A DNA stretch of 64,000 nt from Hormiphora californensis (GCA_020137815.1 CM035355.1:8307673-8371672), one strand, 5' to 3'; positions 1-14,747 are shown, counted from the first letter of the stretch. The notes: generated by a model not told the origin, from the letters alone. Numbers and translations: made by a program.

Positions 1-29
1 ATATGAGAGAGAGAGACGAGAGAGGAGAG

Positions 30-97
<68 letters not shown>

Positions 98-330
98 GAG
101 AATTAGTACAATACGGAAATTAAGATTACTCTGTTTAATTACCTTGTAAGTGTAATTCGTCCAATCATCTCTGCTCTCGTTGATTTTAACTGTCCTGGGC
201 GCTTTCTCTAACCCACTGAGAGAGAGAGAGAGACATGTTGTGAGGACAGGGGAGAGAGTAAAGACAGAGAGAGAGTAGAGACAGAGAGAGAGAGTAAAGA
301 CAGAGAGAGAGTAAAGACATGTTGAAATGT
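1..330. repeat. GA-rich microsatellite tracts
   Basis: Almost pure GA dinucleotides fill 1-95, and shorter GA tracts recur at 221-315. The GH31 exon 143-215 lies between them. No separate gene is seen. Confidence 0.9.
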
Positions 331-3300
331 TTACAAAGAACATTGTACAAATGTTCCTGAACGTTTTGAAAGAAACATGACAGTACTGGCTAATGAGTTT
401 TCTAATGGTCGACTTTACTAGAATGAAGAATCGTGGTAAGAGTTGTCGAGTAAGCAGTGGACAACTACAAGAGACATGACATACAAGAGACATGATCGGA
501 CATGATCGGACAGGATTCACCCCCCACAATCACACCCATGACAATAGGAGTGTATAATACCTGATAACTATTTCTTGGAGGGTGTTGGTATTATTGTATC
601 CTGGGTAGAGGAGTTTAACTTCACTCGTTACACGAGTACCGGAGGCGTTGAAGTGAACTGTCTGATACATGTCCTGGGGTAATGTACATGTGAGTGGAGT
701 GTGGATTAGTACATGTCCTGGGGTAATGTACATGTGAGTGGAGTGTGGATTAGTCTGGTACATGTCCTGGGGTAATGTACATGTGAGTGGAGTGTGGATT
801 AGTCTGGTACATGTCCTGGGTAATGTACATGTGAGTGGAGTGTGGATTAGTCTGGTACATGTCCTGGGGTAATGTACATGTGAGTGGAGTGTGGATTAGT
901 CTGGTACATGTCCTGGGGTAATGTACATGTGAGTGGAGTGTGGATTAGTCTGGTACATGTCCTGGGGTAATGTACATGTGAGTGGAGTGTGGATTAGTCT
1001 GGTACATGTCCTGGATAGGGGGGGGGGGGGTAATGTACATGTGATGTACAATGTACATGGGGGTAATATAGTTTACCTTTCGAAGGAAAAGGTTTGGGAA
1101 TATCAACTTTAAATTCTTCTTCTTTAGTCTGATTGATAATTTCAACTAACTAATCAATACCTTTGATATCGTGTCTTCAGAAACACCATCATCCACAAAC
1201 AGGAAGCCTGAAGCTGACTTATCAGCTGCTAGATATACCTCCACTATGTAGTCCCCTGACTTCAGCCTGGGAGACAGAGAGGGGAGTTAGAGACAGAGAG
1301 GAGTTAGAGAAGGGGAGAGAGGGGAGTTAGAGAGGGGAGTTAGAGAAGGGGAGAGGGATTATAGACAGAGAACTACAAAGCATATTTAAACCAAGAAGCG
1401 GAACCCCAAAGGTTTCTCTAATAGTTTCTATGACTCACATTTCAGAGGTTGAGTTAGCGGTATTTAGATGCCTAACCACCACAGAACCGCCCCTTATAAA
1501 GGTAGGAATTGTCTCCATTGTTACCGAGATATCCTTCTTCCCATTTCCAGATGTGCTCACTACAGCTCTTGTCTCACCGTCATACCAGAGGTTATCCACC
1601 CCACCAGGGAAGTACACCTCCCTCTTTGTAACTCCCTGAAATTGAATAGCAGTTGTTTGTAACTCCTTGGGGGAGGGTGAGTTTGTTACGGAGGAGAGGA
1701 AGGGGAGACCCCACCGGGGAAATACACCTCCCTCTTTGTAACTCCCTGGGAGGGGGGGGGGGGGATTTTGTTGTTACTAAACCATGTCACAATGGAGGGC
1801 ATTCAAAATGAAACTGTAACTGTATGAACTCAAGGATTTGTAAATGACATTCTACAGCTTGGAACAAGTGACTAAAGTAATTCCCTAACATGTCCCAAGA
1901 TCACCCGCACCGGGGGAGGGAGAGAGCCGAGAGGTGTGTTTACCTTTATTGTTACAGGTGTCACCATGATAGCATCTCCCAACATAAACTGACTGACAAT
2001 GTCCAGTGTTGAATTATCATCTAGATAATCAAAGAAGAGTGGTTTAACAACCATAGCTCCAACAGTGTGAGCTAGATAGAACTGGGAGTAGAGGTAGGGG
2101 AGGAGCTTGTAACGAGTCTCAATTGATGTCTTGATACGGGCTGTTGCTTCAGCTGAGAATTCTGTATCCGGTGAGGTACCCTGGAAGGAATGGAGATTGG
2201 AGATATTGGAAAGGAATGGAGGTTATATAAACAGTAGGGGGTGGTAGATTGGCTGGCTAGTGGACCTCAATTCATGAGAAAACTCAAAACTCCGTTTATA
2301 AAACTAACTTTACAATTAGAACTACATAATTATAAAACTTTACAAATAATAATTTAGTAACGTACGGATGATGAGAATCTCTTTAGCGAAGGGGAAGTAT
2401 GTGGCCAGCTGATACCATCTCACAGCACAGTTCCTCGTCTACATGTTGCTCCATCTCCACAGATATTTGTTACCAACCAGGGGCATGCCAAAGAAGTTGT
2501 AGTTCAGGATAGCTATAGGGGCGGGGAATCATTTTAGTTGTGTTACATAACATGACAAACTTCCCAATAAGCAATAATGGGATAATCAATAAATACATTT
2601 CATTAAACCCAGTTTTTATCAGTTTATTAAACCTGTAATAGAGCTGTTTAGACCCTGATATTATTATTATTATGAACCTGTAATAGAGCTGTTTAGTCCC
2701 TCCCAGGTAGAGGGTATATCCTGGATCCAGTGTCCTGAATGAACCCCTGATCCCACATAGGTAGATCGGGATAGAGTCAACCTTCTCTTCTTGTCCTCAG
2801 ATAGTGACATTTGGACCCTGTGTAGGGGGAGAGAGGTGGGTTAGTGACTTCATGACGTAACACTGTGTAGAGAGAGAGAGAGATGGGTTAATATCTTCAT
2901 GACATCAAATCGTGACGTCACACATGGTAGCACTCTCTCTGATCAAGTTAGAGATGTGTAATCGCATTAATTCTCGCTTTGTCTAGACGCTGGATGTGAA
3001 GATATAGAACAACAGATCGTTCCCTATTCGACCAGCTAGGTATGTCTGTCTGTCTGTTTGACCGTTTGACTGTTTCTAAGTGTGTCTGTTTCTATATGTT
3101 TCTCTGTTTCTAGGTTTGTTTCTTAGTTCGTCTGTCTCCCTTACTCTTGAGTGGTCTGGCTACTGGCCCATCCATATATATTGTGTACATCAGAGTGCCT
3201 GAGTCCCCCGTGTAACTTTGCACTGGGACACAGAGTGTTCTGCTTCAGATCCTTGACGTGGAATAACGTGTAGAGAGGATTATCTAGAGTCTCGTCTGAG

Positions 3301-6300
3301 GGGGAACAACATAGGTTATAGAGATTTTGGAAGAATAGCAACCCCTACTAATGTCTATAGTGTATCGTGGTATTGTCCTTAAATGTACCCTAAACCTCTC
3401 ATTCCCCACTACTAACCTGTACACCCAGTGGTACTTCCAGTGCTGTCTGTTCTTGGCTCATTCTCAGTCAGCAACAATCCAGAATGAGGGAGATCCAGGG
3501 AGAAGGCAGTGAGACCATCTTGAAACCAATTCTTGGTAGAAGGGTGGAAGTAATCAGGAAACACCGTGTCCTTCCCATCAACCTAGTGTATTGGAAGTTG
3601 TTACATAACGTGACGTCACGACGTGACGTCATGACGTGACGTCACGACGTTATATTATCATGTGACGTTACGACGTTATTATAAATCCACTTCAAGGTTG
3701 TTATTATTAATGGTTGAGTTTCTTGAATATTCTAAAGTAGACCACTGGTATTTTAATCTTATCTTAGCAGGTGCTCTAAGAAACTTGAGAAGCTAAGGCA
3801 ATAACATACTGTCACCCTAATAATAATACTAGCAATAATACTGACAGTTGTCACTCTAATACTAGTATATAATACTAATCAGTAAGCTAAGGCAATCACC
3901 AATACTTACAGTAGAAATAATATCATTGCCTTGGCTGTCCTTGACAAATAATCCCGCTTTTTGTCCCGTCTTGTACCACTCACTACTATCTAGTACCTGT
4001 AGGGAAGTGTGCCATGATGTTAGTATGGGGAAGTGAGGACTGATGGTGGGGAAGGGACAACTGATCAGACCATCCAATTTGATAGAAGGAGATAAAGAGG
4101 GGGTAGTTGCACTGAGGGGCGGCAGTTAGTGGCACTGTTTGACAGATGTCAGGGTGTGTCCCCACCCGAGTTAAAAAGAGCATGTTAGTTACGGAGGGCT
4201 TCTGTGGGTGATAAGAAACACGGCCCTTTATTTTGTATGATTTTACAACTAATTTATTGATTCCATTGATTTCTACTGTATAATTTACTATATATTTTAT
4301 TTTAAGGCCGATATTGGCCCCCCCCCCCCACTAAAAAAAATTTACTACTAATTTTAGTATAACTAGTCAAAAAAAAAATGAGAATAATAAGAAGTATAAA
4401 AGATCTTGTCGCTGGCATCATAGGGGGGGGGGGGGTGCAGCCCCAAAAAAATTCAAACTTTTTCCGAAACCCAGGGTATGGTTGGTTTTTTGGTCGTTTT
4501 TGGTTGAAATTTCTTTGATTTTTTTGGGTCGTTTTTGATTTTTTTTTGTCGTTTTTGATTTTTTTTAATCTTTTTTGATTTTTTTTTCATCGTTTTTGAT
4601 TTTTTTTTGAATTTTTTTGATCGTTTTTGAATTTTTTTGATCGTTTTTGATTTTTTTAAATTGTTTAATGTTGAACAAAAAGTTCAAAAAAAATAAAAAA
4701 CGATCAAATAAAATAAAAAACGATCAAAAAAATTCAAAAAAATTAAAAACGATCAAAAAAAATAAAAAAAGATCAAATAAAATCAAAGACGATCAAAAAA
4801 AATTCAAAAAAAAATCAAAAACGATAAAAAAAATAAAAATCCAGGGTATGGTTGGTTTTTTTTGGGCTGCACCCCCCCCCCCCCCATCATAATAATATCT
4901 CCCTAGCTCTATCACACTTTACTTATTGAATGGAGAGAGAGAGGGTCGAACAAGGTAAACTCACCCTGATAGCAGGAGTTGCATGGAACAGTAGATGTTT
5001 TCCCAAGTCCCCCAAGTCCCTGGAGATATTACCCAGCCCTCCAAACTTGTCTGAATTCACAGTAAACTGAACCTCGTTCTCCCTAATGTTCTGTCCCAGC
5101 CAAATTCCGTCCTGTGGAGGGGCAGGTAACTTAGTGAAGGCAGAGAGAGAGAGAGAGAGAGAGGGAGGAATAAACATTCCGTCCTGGGGAAATGTTGGTG
5201 AGGGTAGTAGGGAGGGTAGTAGGGGGGGGGGGGGTGAGGGAGAGAGACATCTCCTGTGAAAAGTGAAGGTATACTGAACAACACAATATGTTCTATACTA
5301 CACAGCAGGTTGAGGCAATGTAATATTATTAGATGTAGTTGTACATCTTGACAGCTAAACACTGCATGTTCTGTATGGCTAAAGGTCACCTTCTAAATAA
5401 CACCACAATCCACATATACAGCAAGGTATCATGGTATACAGTACTGTACCATGAAGTATTTTGATCCTTGTTTACTTTGTACCCAGTTTCCCTCTCCAGC
5501 TCCCTGCCCCCCTTTATTCTCTAGAAGGCACTACTCCTCTTTTGTCGCTACCGCAGACACATCAACAGGGTTATGTGTATAGCAACATGTCAGGTGTCAG
5601 GTATAATACTGGTAACAGGCGCTACCTATCACCTGACAGCCGGGTCTAACCTGCATTTTATCTAGTTTAAACCACCTGACAGCCGGCATATATACTTTAC
5701 TTAGCTTTACTTGACAGGTCCAACCTGCGTATTTATACTCTCTTTTTCCTTCTCTCTCTCTCTCTTCTCTAGAATTCTCTCTCTGTTTTTATTCCACTCT
5801 ACTTATAACTCTACCACAAACAACACATGTGTATAAGCCTGGTAATAACCGCTACCTGAATAGCCGTCTAACCTGCATACTATATTTACACTAACAGGTC
5901 ATACCTGGGACAGGTTATGTCAACACAGGACACAGGTAGTTCAGTGTATTCACACGAATAACTTTGCGGTGGTGGAAGGTGTCAAAAACAACTGACGGTT
6001 GGTAACAGAACAATCGAGAACGAAAAGAAGTTGATATATGATATGTTGTGACATATGGAGAAAACACGGATAATAAAAACACTTACCAGCGGTATATCAA
6101 TATCTTCTGCATCTCTAATCTGGTCAGAACTCTCGTATTTTCCACTACCATAATGGTACCCCAGGGCCCAGAGGGGAGGAAGGAAGGGCGCACCAATCTA
6201 TAGGGGGGGGTGAGGGGTGGAAGGAAGGGCGCACCAATCTACAGGGGGGTGAGGGGCGGTAGGAAGGGCGCACCAATCTAAAGGGGGGTGAGGGGTGGTA

Positions 6301-9300
6301 GGAAGGGCGCACCAATCTACAGGGGGGTGAGGGGTGGTAGGAAGGGCGCACCAATCTACAGGGGGTGAGGGGTGGTAGGAAGGGCGCACCAATCTACAGG
6401 GGGGTGAGGGGTGGTAGGAAGGGCGCACCAATCTACAGGGGGGTGAGGGGTGGTAGGAAGGGCGCACCAATCTACAGGGGGGTGAGGGGTGGTAGGAAGG
6501 GCGCACCAATCTACAGGGGGGTGAGGGGTGGTAGGAAGGGCGCACCAATCTACAGGGGGGTGAGGGGTGGTAGGAAGGGCGCACCAATCTACAGGGGGTG
6601 AGGGGTGGGAAGAAGGGCGCACCAATCTACAGGGGGTGAGGGGTGGTAGGAAGGGCGCACCAATCTACAGGGGGGTGAGGGGTGGTAGGAAGGGCGCACC
6701 AATCTACAGGGGGTGAGGGGCGGTAGGAAGGGCACACCAATCTATAGGGGGGGGGGGGGTGAGGAGTGGAAGGAAGGGTGCACCAATCTACAGGGGAGGG
6801 GTGGTAGGAAGGGCACACCAATCTACAGGGGGTGAGGGGCGGTAGGAAGGGCACACCAATCTACAGGGGGGGGGGGGGGGGGAGGGGTGGTAGGAAGGGC
6901 GCACCAATCTACAGGGGGGGGGGTGAGGGGTGGTAGGAAGGGCGCACCAATCTACAGGGGGTGAGGGGTGGTAGGAAGGGCGCACCAATCTACAGGGGGG
7001 GGGGGGTGAGGGGTGGAAGGAAGGGCGCACCAATCTACAGGGGGGGTGAGGGGTGGAAGGAAGGGCGCACCAATCTACAGGGGGGGTGAGGGGTGGTAGG
7101 AAGGGCGCACCAATCTACAGGGGGGTGAGGGGTGGTAGGAAGGGCGCACCAATCTACAGGGGGGTGAGGGGTGGTAGGAAGGGCGCACCAATCTACAGGG
7201 GGGGGGGGGGTGGTAGGAAGGGCGATCTAATCTACAGGGGGGTGAGGGGCGGTAGGAAGGGCGCACCAATCTACAGGGGGGGGGGGGTGGTAGGAAGGGC
7301 GCACCAATCTACAGGGGGGGGGGTGAGGGGTGGAAGGAAGGGCGCACCAATCTACAGGGGGGGTGAGGGGTGGAAGGAAGGGCGCACCAATCTACAGGGG
7401 GGGTGAGGGGTGGTAGGAAGGGCGCACCAATCTACAGGGGGGTGAGGGGTGGTAGGAAGGGCGCACCAATCTACAGGGGGGTGAGGGGTGGTAGGAAGGG
7501 CGCACCAATCTACAGGGGGGGGGGGGGGGTGAGGGGTGGAAGGAAGGGCGCACCAATCTACAGGGGGGGTGAGGGGTGGAAGGAAGGGCGCACCAATCTA
7601 CAGGGGGGGTGAGGGGTGGTAGGAAGGGCGCACCAATCTACAGGGGGGTGAGGGGTGGTAGGAAGGGCGCACCAATCTACAGGGGGGTGAGGGGTGGTAG
7701 GAAGGGCGCACCCATCTACATGGGGGTGAGGGGTGGAAGGAAGGGCGCACCAATCTACAGGGAGGGGGTGAGGGGTGGTAGGAAGGGCACACCAATCTAC
7801 AGGGGGTGAGGGGCGGTAGGAAGGGCACACCAATCTACAGGGGGGGGGGGGGAGGGGTGGTAGGAAGGGCGCACCAATCTACAGGGGGGGGGTGAGGGGT
7901 GGTAGGAAGGGCGCACCAATCTACAGGGGGTGAGGGGTGGTAGGAAGGGCGCACCAATCTACAGGGGGGGGGGGGGTGAGGGGTGGAAGGAAGGGCGCAC
8001 CAATCTACAGGGGGGGTGAGGGGTGGGAAGGAAGGGCGCACCAATCTACAGGGGGGGGTGAGGGGCGGTAGGAAGGGCGCACCAATCTACAGGGGGGTGA
8101 GGGGTGGGAGGAAGGGCGCACCAATCTACAGGGGGGGGTGTGAGGGGTGGTAGGAAGGGCGCACCAATCTACAGGGGGGGTGAGGGGTGGTAGGAAGGGC
8201 GCACCAATCTACAGGGGGGGGGGGTGAGGGGTGGTAGGAAGGGCGCACCAATCTACAGGGGGGTGAGGGGTGGTAGGAAGGGCGCACCAATCTACAGGGG
8301 GGGGTGAGGGGTGGAAGGAAGGGCGCACCAATCTACAGGGGGGGTGAGGGGTGGAAGGAAGGGCGCACCAATCTACAGGGGGGGGGTGAGGGGTGGTAGG
8401 AAGGGCGCACCAATCTACAGGGGGGTGAGGGGTGGGAGGAAGGGCGCACCAATCTACAGGGGGGGGGGTGAGGGGCGGTAGGAAGGGCGCACCAATCTAC
8501 AGGGGGGTGAGGGGTGGGAGGAAGGGCGCACCAATCTACAGGGGGGGGTGTGAGGGGTGGTAGGAAGGGCGCACCAATCTACAGGGGGGGGGGGGGGGAG
8601 GGGTGGAAGGAAGGGCGCACCAATCTACAGGGGGGTGAGGGGTGGTAGGAAGGGCGCACCAATCTACAGGGGGGGTGAGGGGTGGAAGGAAGGGCGCACC
8701 AATCTACAGGGGGGTGAGGGGTGGTAGGAAGGGCGCACCAATCTACAGGGGTGAGGGGTGGTAGGAAGGGCGCACCAATCTACAGGGGGGTGAGGGGTGG
8801 TAGGAAGGGCGCACCAATCTACAGGGGGGGGGGGGGTGGAAGGAAGGGCGCACCAATCTACAGGGGGGGGTGAGGGGTGGTAGGAAGGGCGCACCAATCT
8901 ACAGGGGGGTGAGGGGTGGTAGGAAGGGCGCACCAATCTACAGGGGGTGTGAGGGGTGGTAGGAAGGGCGCACCAATCTACAGGGGGGGGGAGGGGTGGT
9001 AGGAAGGGCGCACCAATCTACAGGGGGGGTGAGGGGTGGTAGGAAGGGCGCACCAATCTACAGGGGGGGTGAGGGGTGGTAGGAAGGGCGCACCAATCTA
9101 CAGGGGGGTGAGGGGTGGAAGGAAGGGCGCACCAATCTACAGGGGAGGGGGGTGGTAGGAAGGGCGCACCAATCTACAGGGGGGGGGAGGGGGGTGGTAG
9201 GAAGGGCGCACCAATCTACAGGGGGGGGTGAGGGGTGGTAGGAAGGGCGCACCAATCTACAGGGGGGGGGGGGTGGTAGGAAGGGCGCACCAATCTACAG

Positions 9301-12300
9301 GGGGGGGGGGGGTGGTAGGAAGGGCGCACCAATCTACAGGGGGGGGGGTGGTAGGAAGGGCGCACCAATCTACAGGGGGGGGGGGGGTGGTAGGAAGGGC
9401 GCACCAATCTACAGGGGGGGGGGGGTGAGGGGTGGGAGGAAGGGCACACCAATCTACAGGGGGGTGAGGGGTGGTAGGAAGGGCACACCAATCTACAGGG
9501 GGGTGAGGGGGGTGAGGGGTGGTAGGAAGGGCGCACCAATCTACAGGGGTGAGGGGTGGTAGGAAGGGCGCACCAATCTACAGGGGGGTGAGGGGTGGGA
9601 GGAAGGGCGCACCAATCTACAGGGGGGTGAGGGGTGGTAGGAAGGGCGCACCAATCTACAGGGGGGTGAGGGGTGGTAGGAAGGGTGCACCAATCTACAG
9701 GGGGGTGAGGGGTGGTAGGAAGGGCGCACCAATCTACAGGGGGGTGGTGGTAGGAAGGGTGCACCAATCTACAGGGGGGTGAGGGGTGGTAGGAAGGGCG
9801 CACCAATCTACAGGGGGGTGAGGGGTGGTAGGAAGGGCGCACCAATCTACAGGGGGGGTGAGGGGTGGTAGGAAGGGTGCACCAATCTACAGGGGGGGTG
9901 AGGGGTGGTAGGAAGGGCGCACCAATCTACAGGGGGGTGAGGGGTGGTAGGAAGGGCGCACCAATCTACAGGGGGGTGAGGGGTGGAAGGAAGGGCGCAC
10001 CAATCTACAGGGGGGGTGAGGGGTGGAAGGAAGGGCGCACCAATCTACAGGGGGGTGAGGGGTGGTAGGAAGGGCGCACCAATCTACAGGGGGTGAGGGG
10101 TGGTAGGAAGGGCGCACCAATCTACAGGGGGGGTGAGGGGTGGTAGGAAGGGCGCACCAATCTACAGGGGGGTGAGGGGTGGTAGGAAGGGCGCACCAAT
10201 CTACAGGGGGGGGGGGGGTGAGGGGTGGTAGGAAGGGCGCACCAATCTACAGGGGGGGGGGGTGGTAGGAAGGGCGCACCAATCTACAGGGGGGGTGAGG
10301 GGTGGGAGGAAGGGCGCACCAATCTACAGGGGGGTGAGGGGTGGGAGGAAGGGCGCACCAATCTACAGGGGGGTGAGGGGTGGTAGGAAGGGCGCACCAA
10401 TCTACAGGGGGGTGAGGGGTGGTAGGAAGGGCTGCACCAATCTACAGGGGGGTGAGGGGTGGTAGGAAGGGCGCACCAATCTACAGGGGGTGAGGGGTGG
10501 TAGGAAGGGCGCACCAATCTACAGGGGGGGGAGGGGTGGTAGGAAGGGCGCACCAATCTACAGGGGGTGAGGGGTGGTAGGAAGGGCGCACCAATCTACA
10601 GGGGTGAGGGGTGGTAGGAAGGTCGCACCAATCTACAGGGGGGGTGAGGGGTGGTAGGAACGGCGCACCAATCTACAGGGGGGGTGAGGGGTGGAAGGAA
10701 GGGCGCACCAATCTACAGGGGGGTGAGGGGTGGTAGGAAGGGCGCACCAATCTACAGGGGGGTGAGGGGTGGTAGGAAGGGCGCACCAATCTACAGGGGG
10801 GGTGAGGGTGGAAGGAAGGTCGCACCAATCTACAGGGGGGGTGAGGGGTGGTAGGAAGGGCGCACCAATCTACAGGGGGGGTGAGGGGTGGTAGGAAGGG
10901 CGCACCAATCTACAGGGGGGGTGAGGGGTGGTAGGAAGGGCGCACCAATCTACAGGGGGGGGTGAGGGGTGGAAGGAAGGGCGCACCAATCTACAGGGGG
11001 GTGAGGGGTGGGAGGAAGGGCGCACCAATCTACAGGGGGGGTGAGGGGTGGTAGGAAGGGCGCACCAATCTACAGGGGGGGTGAGGGGTGGTAGGAAGGG
11101 CGCACCAATCTACAGGGGGGGGTGAGGGGTGGTAGGAAGGGCGCACCAATCTACAGGGGGGTGAGGGGTGGAAGGAAGGGCGCACCAATCTACAGGGGGG
11201 GGTGAGGGTGGTAGGAAGGGCGCACCAATCTACAGGGGGGTGAGGGTGGAAGGAAGGGCGCACCAATCTACAGGGGGGTGAGGGGTGGTAGGAAGGGCGC
11301 ACCAATCTACAGGGGGGGAGGGGTGGTAGGAAGGGCGCACCAATCTACAGGGGGGGGGGGGGTGGTAGGAAGGGCGATCTAATCTACAGGGGGGGGGTAT
11401 TGGACTTTGGAGTTTGGGACAAGGGGTAATGGTAATGGTATCATAGTGTACCATGGTTCCATTTATTTGTACATTACGTAGTGTCTAAAGAGTAACCTGA
11501 GATTCCTATATATACGCGACGATGAATTGTCGCGTATAGCAGGCAGCATGGTATAATACCAGCAGACCAGCAATGCAGATAACAACCAGCATAGATAAGA
11601 CACTGTGTGGCATGTTGTAAAGCTTGGCAAAACTCCAGATCACACACACACAAGTTTTATAGGTTGATAGGTTGGTGGCAAGTGAGTATTAACTAGGCAA
11701 CTATAAATTCCACACCGCGCGTTAGTTGCTACCAATTCCCACCAATATTTGAAACATGGCCCATGTTACCATGGTTACATGGGCCTCTTCCAAATCACTC
11801 ACCTGTGCAGTAAACTGTTCTATAACGTTGGCAGGGGTTGGGCCCAGGAATATGTAGAAATCAAGGATACCTCCAGTAGTTCGGAACGATACAGCTGGGT
11901 ACGGGTTGAGAACAATATCTGAGAGAAGGAGGGGTTAACAAGGGTCGCAGAACTGGTGGGGGGGGTTGAGCAGGGTGGGTGGGAGGAGGGTTAACAAGGG
12001 TCGCAGAACTGGGGGGAGGGGGGAGCAGGGTGAGATGAGGGAAGTGGGAGGAGGGGTTAACAAGGGTTGCAGAACTGGGGGACGAGGGGAGCAGGGTGAG
12101 ATGAGGGAAGTGGGAGGAGGGTTAACAAGGGTCGCAGAACTGGGGGGAGGGGGGAGCAGGGTGAGATGAGGGAAGTGGGAGGAGGGGTTAACAAGGGTTG
12201 CAGAACTGGGGGGGGGGGAGGAGGGTGAGATGAGGGAAGTGGGAGGAGGGTTAACAAGGGTTGCAGAACTGGGGGACGAGGGGAGCAGGGTGAGATGAGG

Positions 12301-14747
12301 GAAGTGGGAGGAGGGTTAACAAGGGTCGCAGAACTGGGGGGAGGGGGGAGCAGGGTGAGATGAGGGAAGTGGGAGGAGGGGTTAACAAGGGTCGCAGAAC
12401 TGGGGGGAGGGGGGAGCAGGGTGAGATGAGGGAAGTGGGAGGAGGGGTTAACAAGGGTTGCAGAACTGGGGGACGAGGGGAGCAGGGTGAGATGAGGGAA
12501 GTGGGAGGAGGGTTAACAAGGGTCGCAGAACTGGGGGGAGCAGGGACGCAGGGTGAGATGAGGATTAGGAGGGGTGTGGTTCAACCTATCTATAGCATAT
12601 ATAATATGTATAGAATCTAGATTTGAATGAGGTGGGATGTGTTTCATCTAGTAGTGCCGCTTTGAGGAAGAATTATTGTCGGGAACTTTGAGGTGAAATT
12701 TTGAAGTTATGCGGGGGGGGGGGGCGTCACTTTTTTTTGCCCATTGCCCATAATCCCAGCAAATTTTGGTTTTGCCCATATGGGAAAAATGGGCAAAAGT
12801 GGGCAAAAGTGGACAAAATGAAATTTTCAGTGTTATCAGGAATGGAACTGTAAGATCGAATGTGCTCATTTGGGAGGGGCGGGAGAGAAGACCGTATTAT
12901 ATTACATATTTTCATGATCACAGACATTATGATTACGACTAATAAAGATAAAGAGAGAGAAGGATGAAGAGAAAAAGAGAGAGAAAGATAAAGAGAGAAT
13001 AGTTTGGAAGTGACTGAGTTTGTTAGAATTATTGAGAATATTTCCTGAGGGTTTAAATCAGACGACAAGGGGGACCTAGATAGCGGGATGCGTCTTATCG
13101 GTTGCTCAAATGGACCGTGACAGGCTCAACTGGAGCGTGACGGGCTCTTTACTGGACCGTGACATCTTGCGTAGCCCACACTGTGAGAGTTCGGTAGATC
13201 AAGTGACTGGTGAAAGCTAGTTTAACAGCAGAGGGAGGGTTGGCTTTAACAGCGTCCCCCATGACTGGCAACTAGAGAAGACTGACCGGTCATGTGTCAC
13301 CAAGTCTAAAACTACCCCTCCCCCCCCCGCAATCATTATAAATTTGATGTTCATCACACACCAAAACCACCAGAACACTCAAAACTAACCCATAGCGTCT
13401 GAGTTCTGTAGCAGATACCCACTGGCATGCCCATCATGTTCCAGGTGCATAAAGAAGGGGTGGGCACCATGGTCCTTTCTAGCCCACAGAGACTGGGTGG
13501 TGTACTCCATTCTTCGTAGTAAACCATCGTACTGCAAACCATACACTTTACTGGGGAGAGGGGTGGGAGGTGGTTTACTACCTAGGAAGAGGGTTGGGAG
13601 TGGTTAGGAGGGGAGAAAATTGCAATTCAACACAATTCTTGCCTCCGCTAGGTCTCGTACTACGAGACTTGAACTGTAGTGTGTAGACTGTAGTTACACT
13701 ACAAAAGACATCTAGTGGATCCCTTCTTACTTGGTGGATAGCATCATGTTAAGTTGTATCAGCTGATCTGAGAATATCAGACCCTCCATAGACGTGTTGA
13801 AGATGGTAGAGCTGGCCTCGTGGGTCCTAGATACTGAGAATCCAAACAGATCATGTGTTGCAGTTAGAATGTATTGCATCCTGTGTCCTGCCTGTTCGTG
13901 GTGCTCACTCATCGGCACCTGGGGTGGGGGTTGTATTGGAACCTGGGGAGGGGTGGGGGCTGTGGTGGGGCGAGATTATTAGTAGACCATTAGTATTAAA
14001 TTGGAGGGGTGTAGGAGTGACGAGAGGTTACGTCAGGTAGAATAGAGAATCTATCTACTAGAGAGATAATTAGATAGTCAACCCTTTAGATGAATTTACT
14101 AAGTAAAGCACTGTCACCACTCTTACCACGTATCTGTCACGATCCTTAGGGTCAAATATCCTGACTCGCAGCCTGCTATCTGTCTCATAAGATATCACAC
14201 ACTTTAGTTGATCCACCTCAGTAGTGTACATCTTAGGTATTTGTTCGTTTCGTACCAGATCAAACTCCATCCCAAACACTGTTACCGTGCTGTTTTCCAC
14301 TCTGTAACCTGAGATGGGGAGGGAAGGTGATGTTACTGTGTAGAAATACACAGAAATATACAGATGCAGAAATGTCTGTACTGATGAATATACATTATGT
14401 ATGCAACAAGTCAAAGAAGACAACTCGTAGGGGTAGTATTAGCCACTTGTTAGCTTAGTACCTAGAAAATATAACAAGTACAGTAATTTACCTCTTTTGT
14501 CAGCAAATGAGTAGTGACATTTGGGTGTAGGGAATACAGCGGTCCCGTCCCAACACCCGTTTATTGACCAGCAATCTGCCTCTGTTTTTACTAGGCCTAA
14601 TGCTGCGTCAATTCTCTTGTACTTCTCCACTGACCTACATTGCTGAAAACATGCACGGAGTTTAAAATGCTGTTATTCAAGCAAGGAGAGAGGGGAGAGA
14701 AGGAGAGATAGTGAGATGGGGGGGAGAGAGATAATGAGAGAGGGAGA

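Noticed and set aside
2940-3060. Possible extra GH31 exon ([14 protein letters not shown])
   Set aside because: Exon 3145-3295 joins exon 2678-2817 directly in phase and the joined protein matches GH31, so this stretch is intron.
6145-11305. Many open frames coding Pro-rich 13-residue repeats ([26 protein letters not shown])
   Set aside because: They arise because the satellite unit is 39 bp, a multiple of three, and are open on both strands. The exon frame itself is stopped in every unit.
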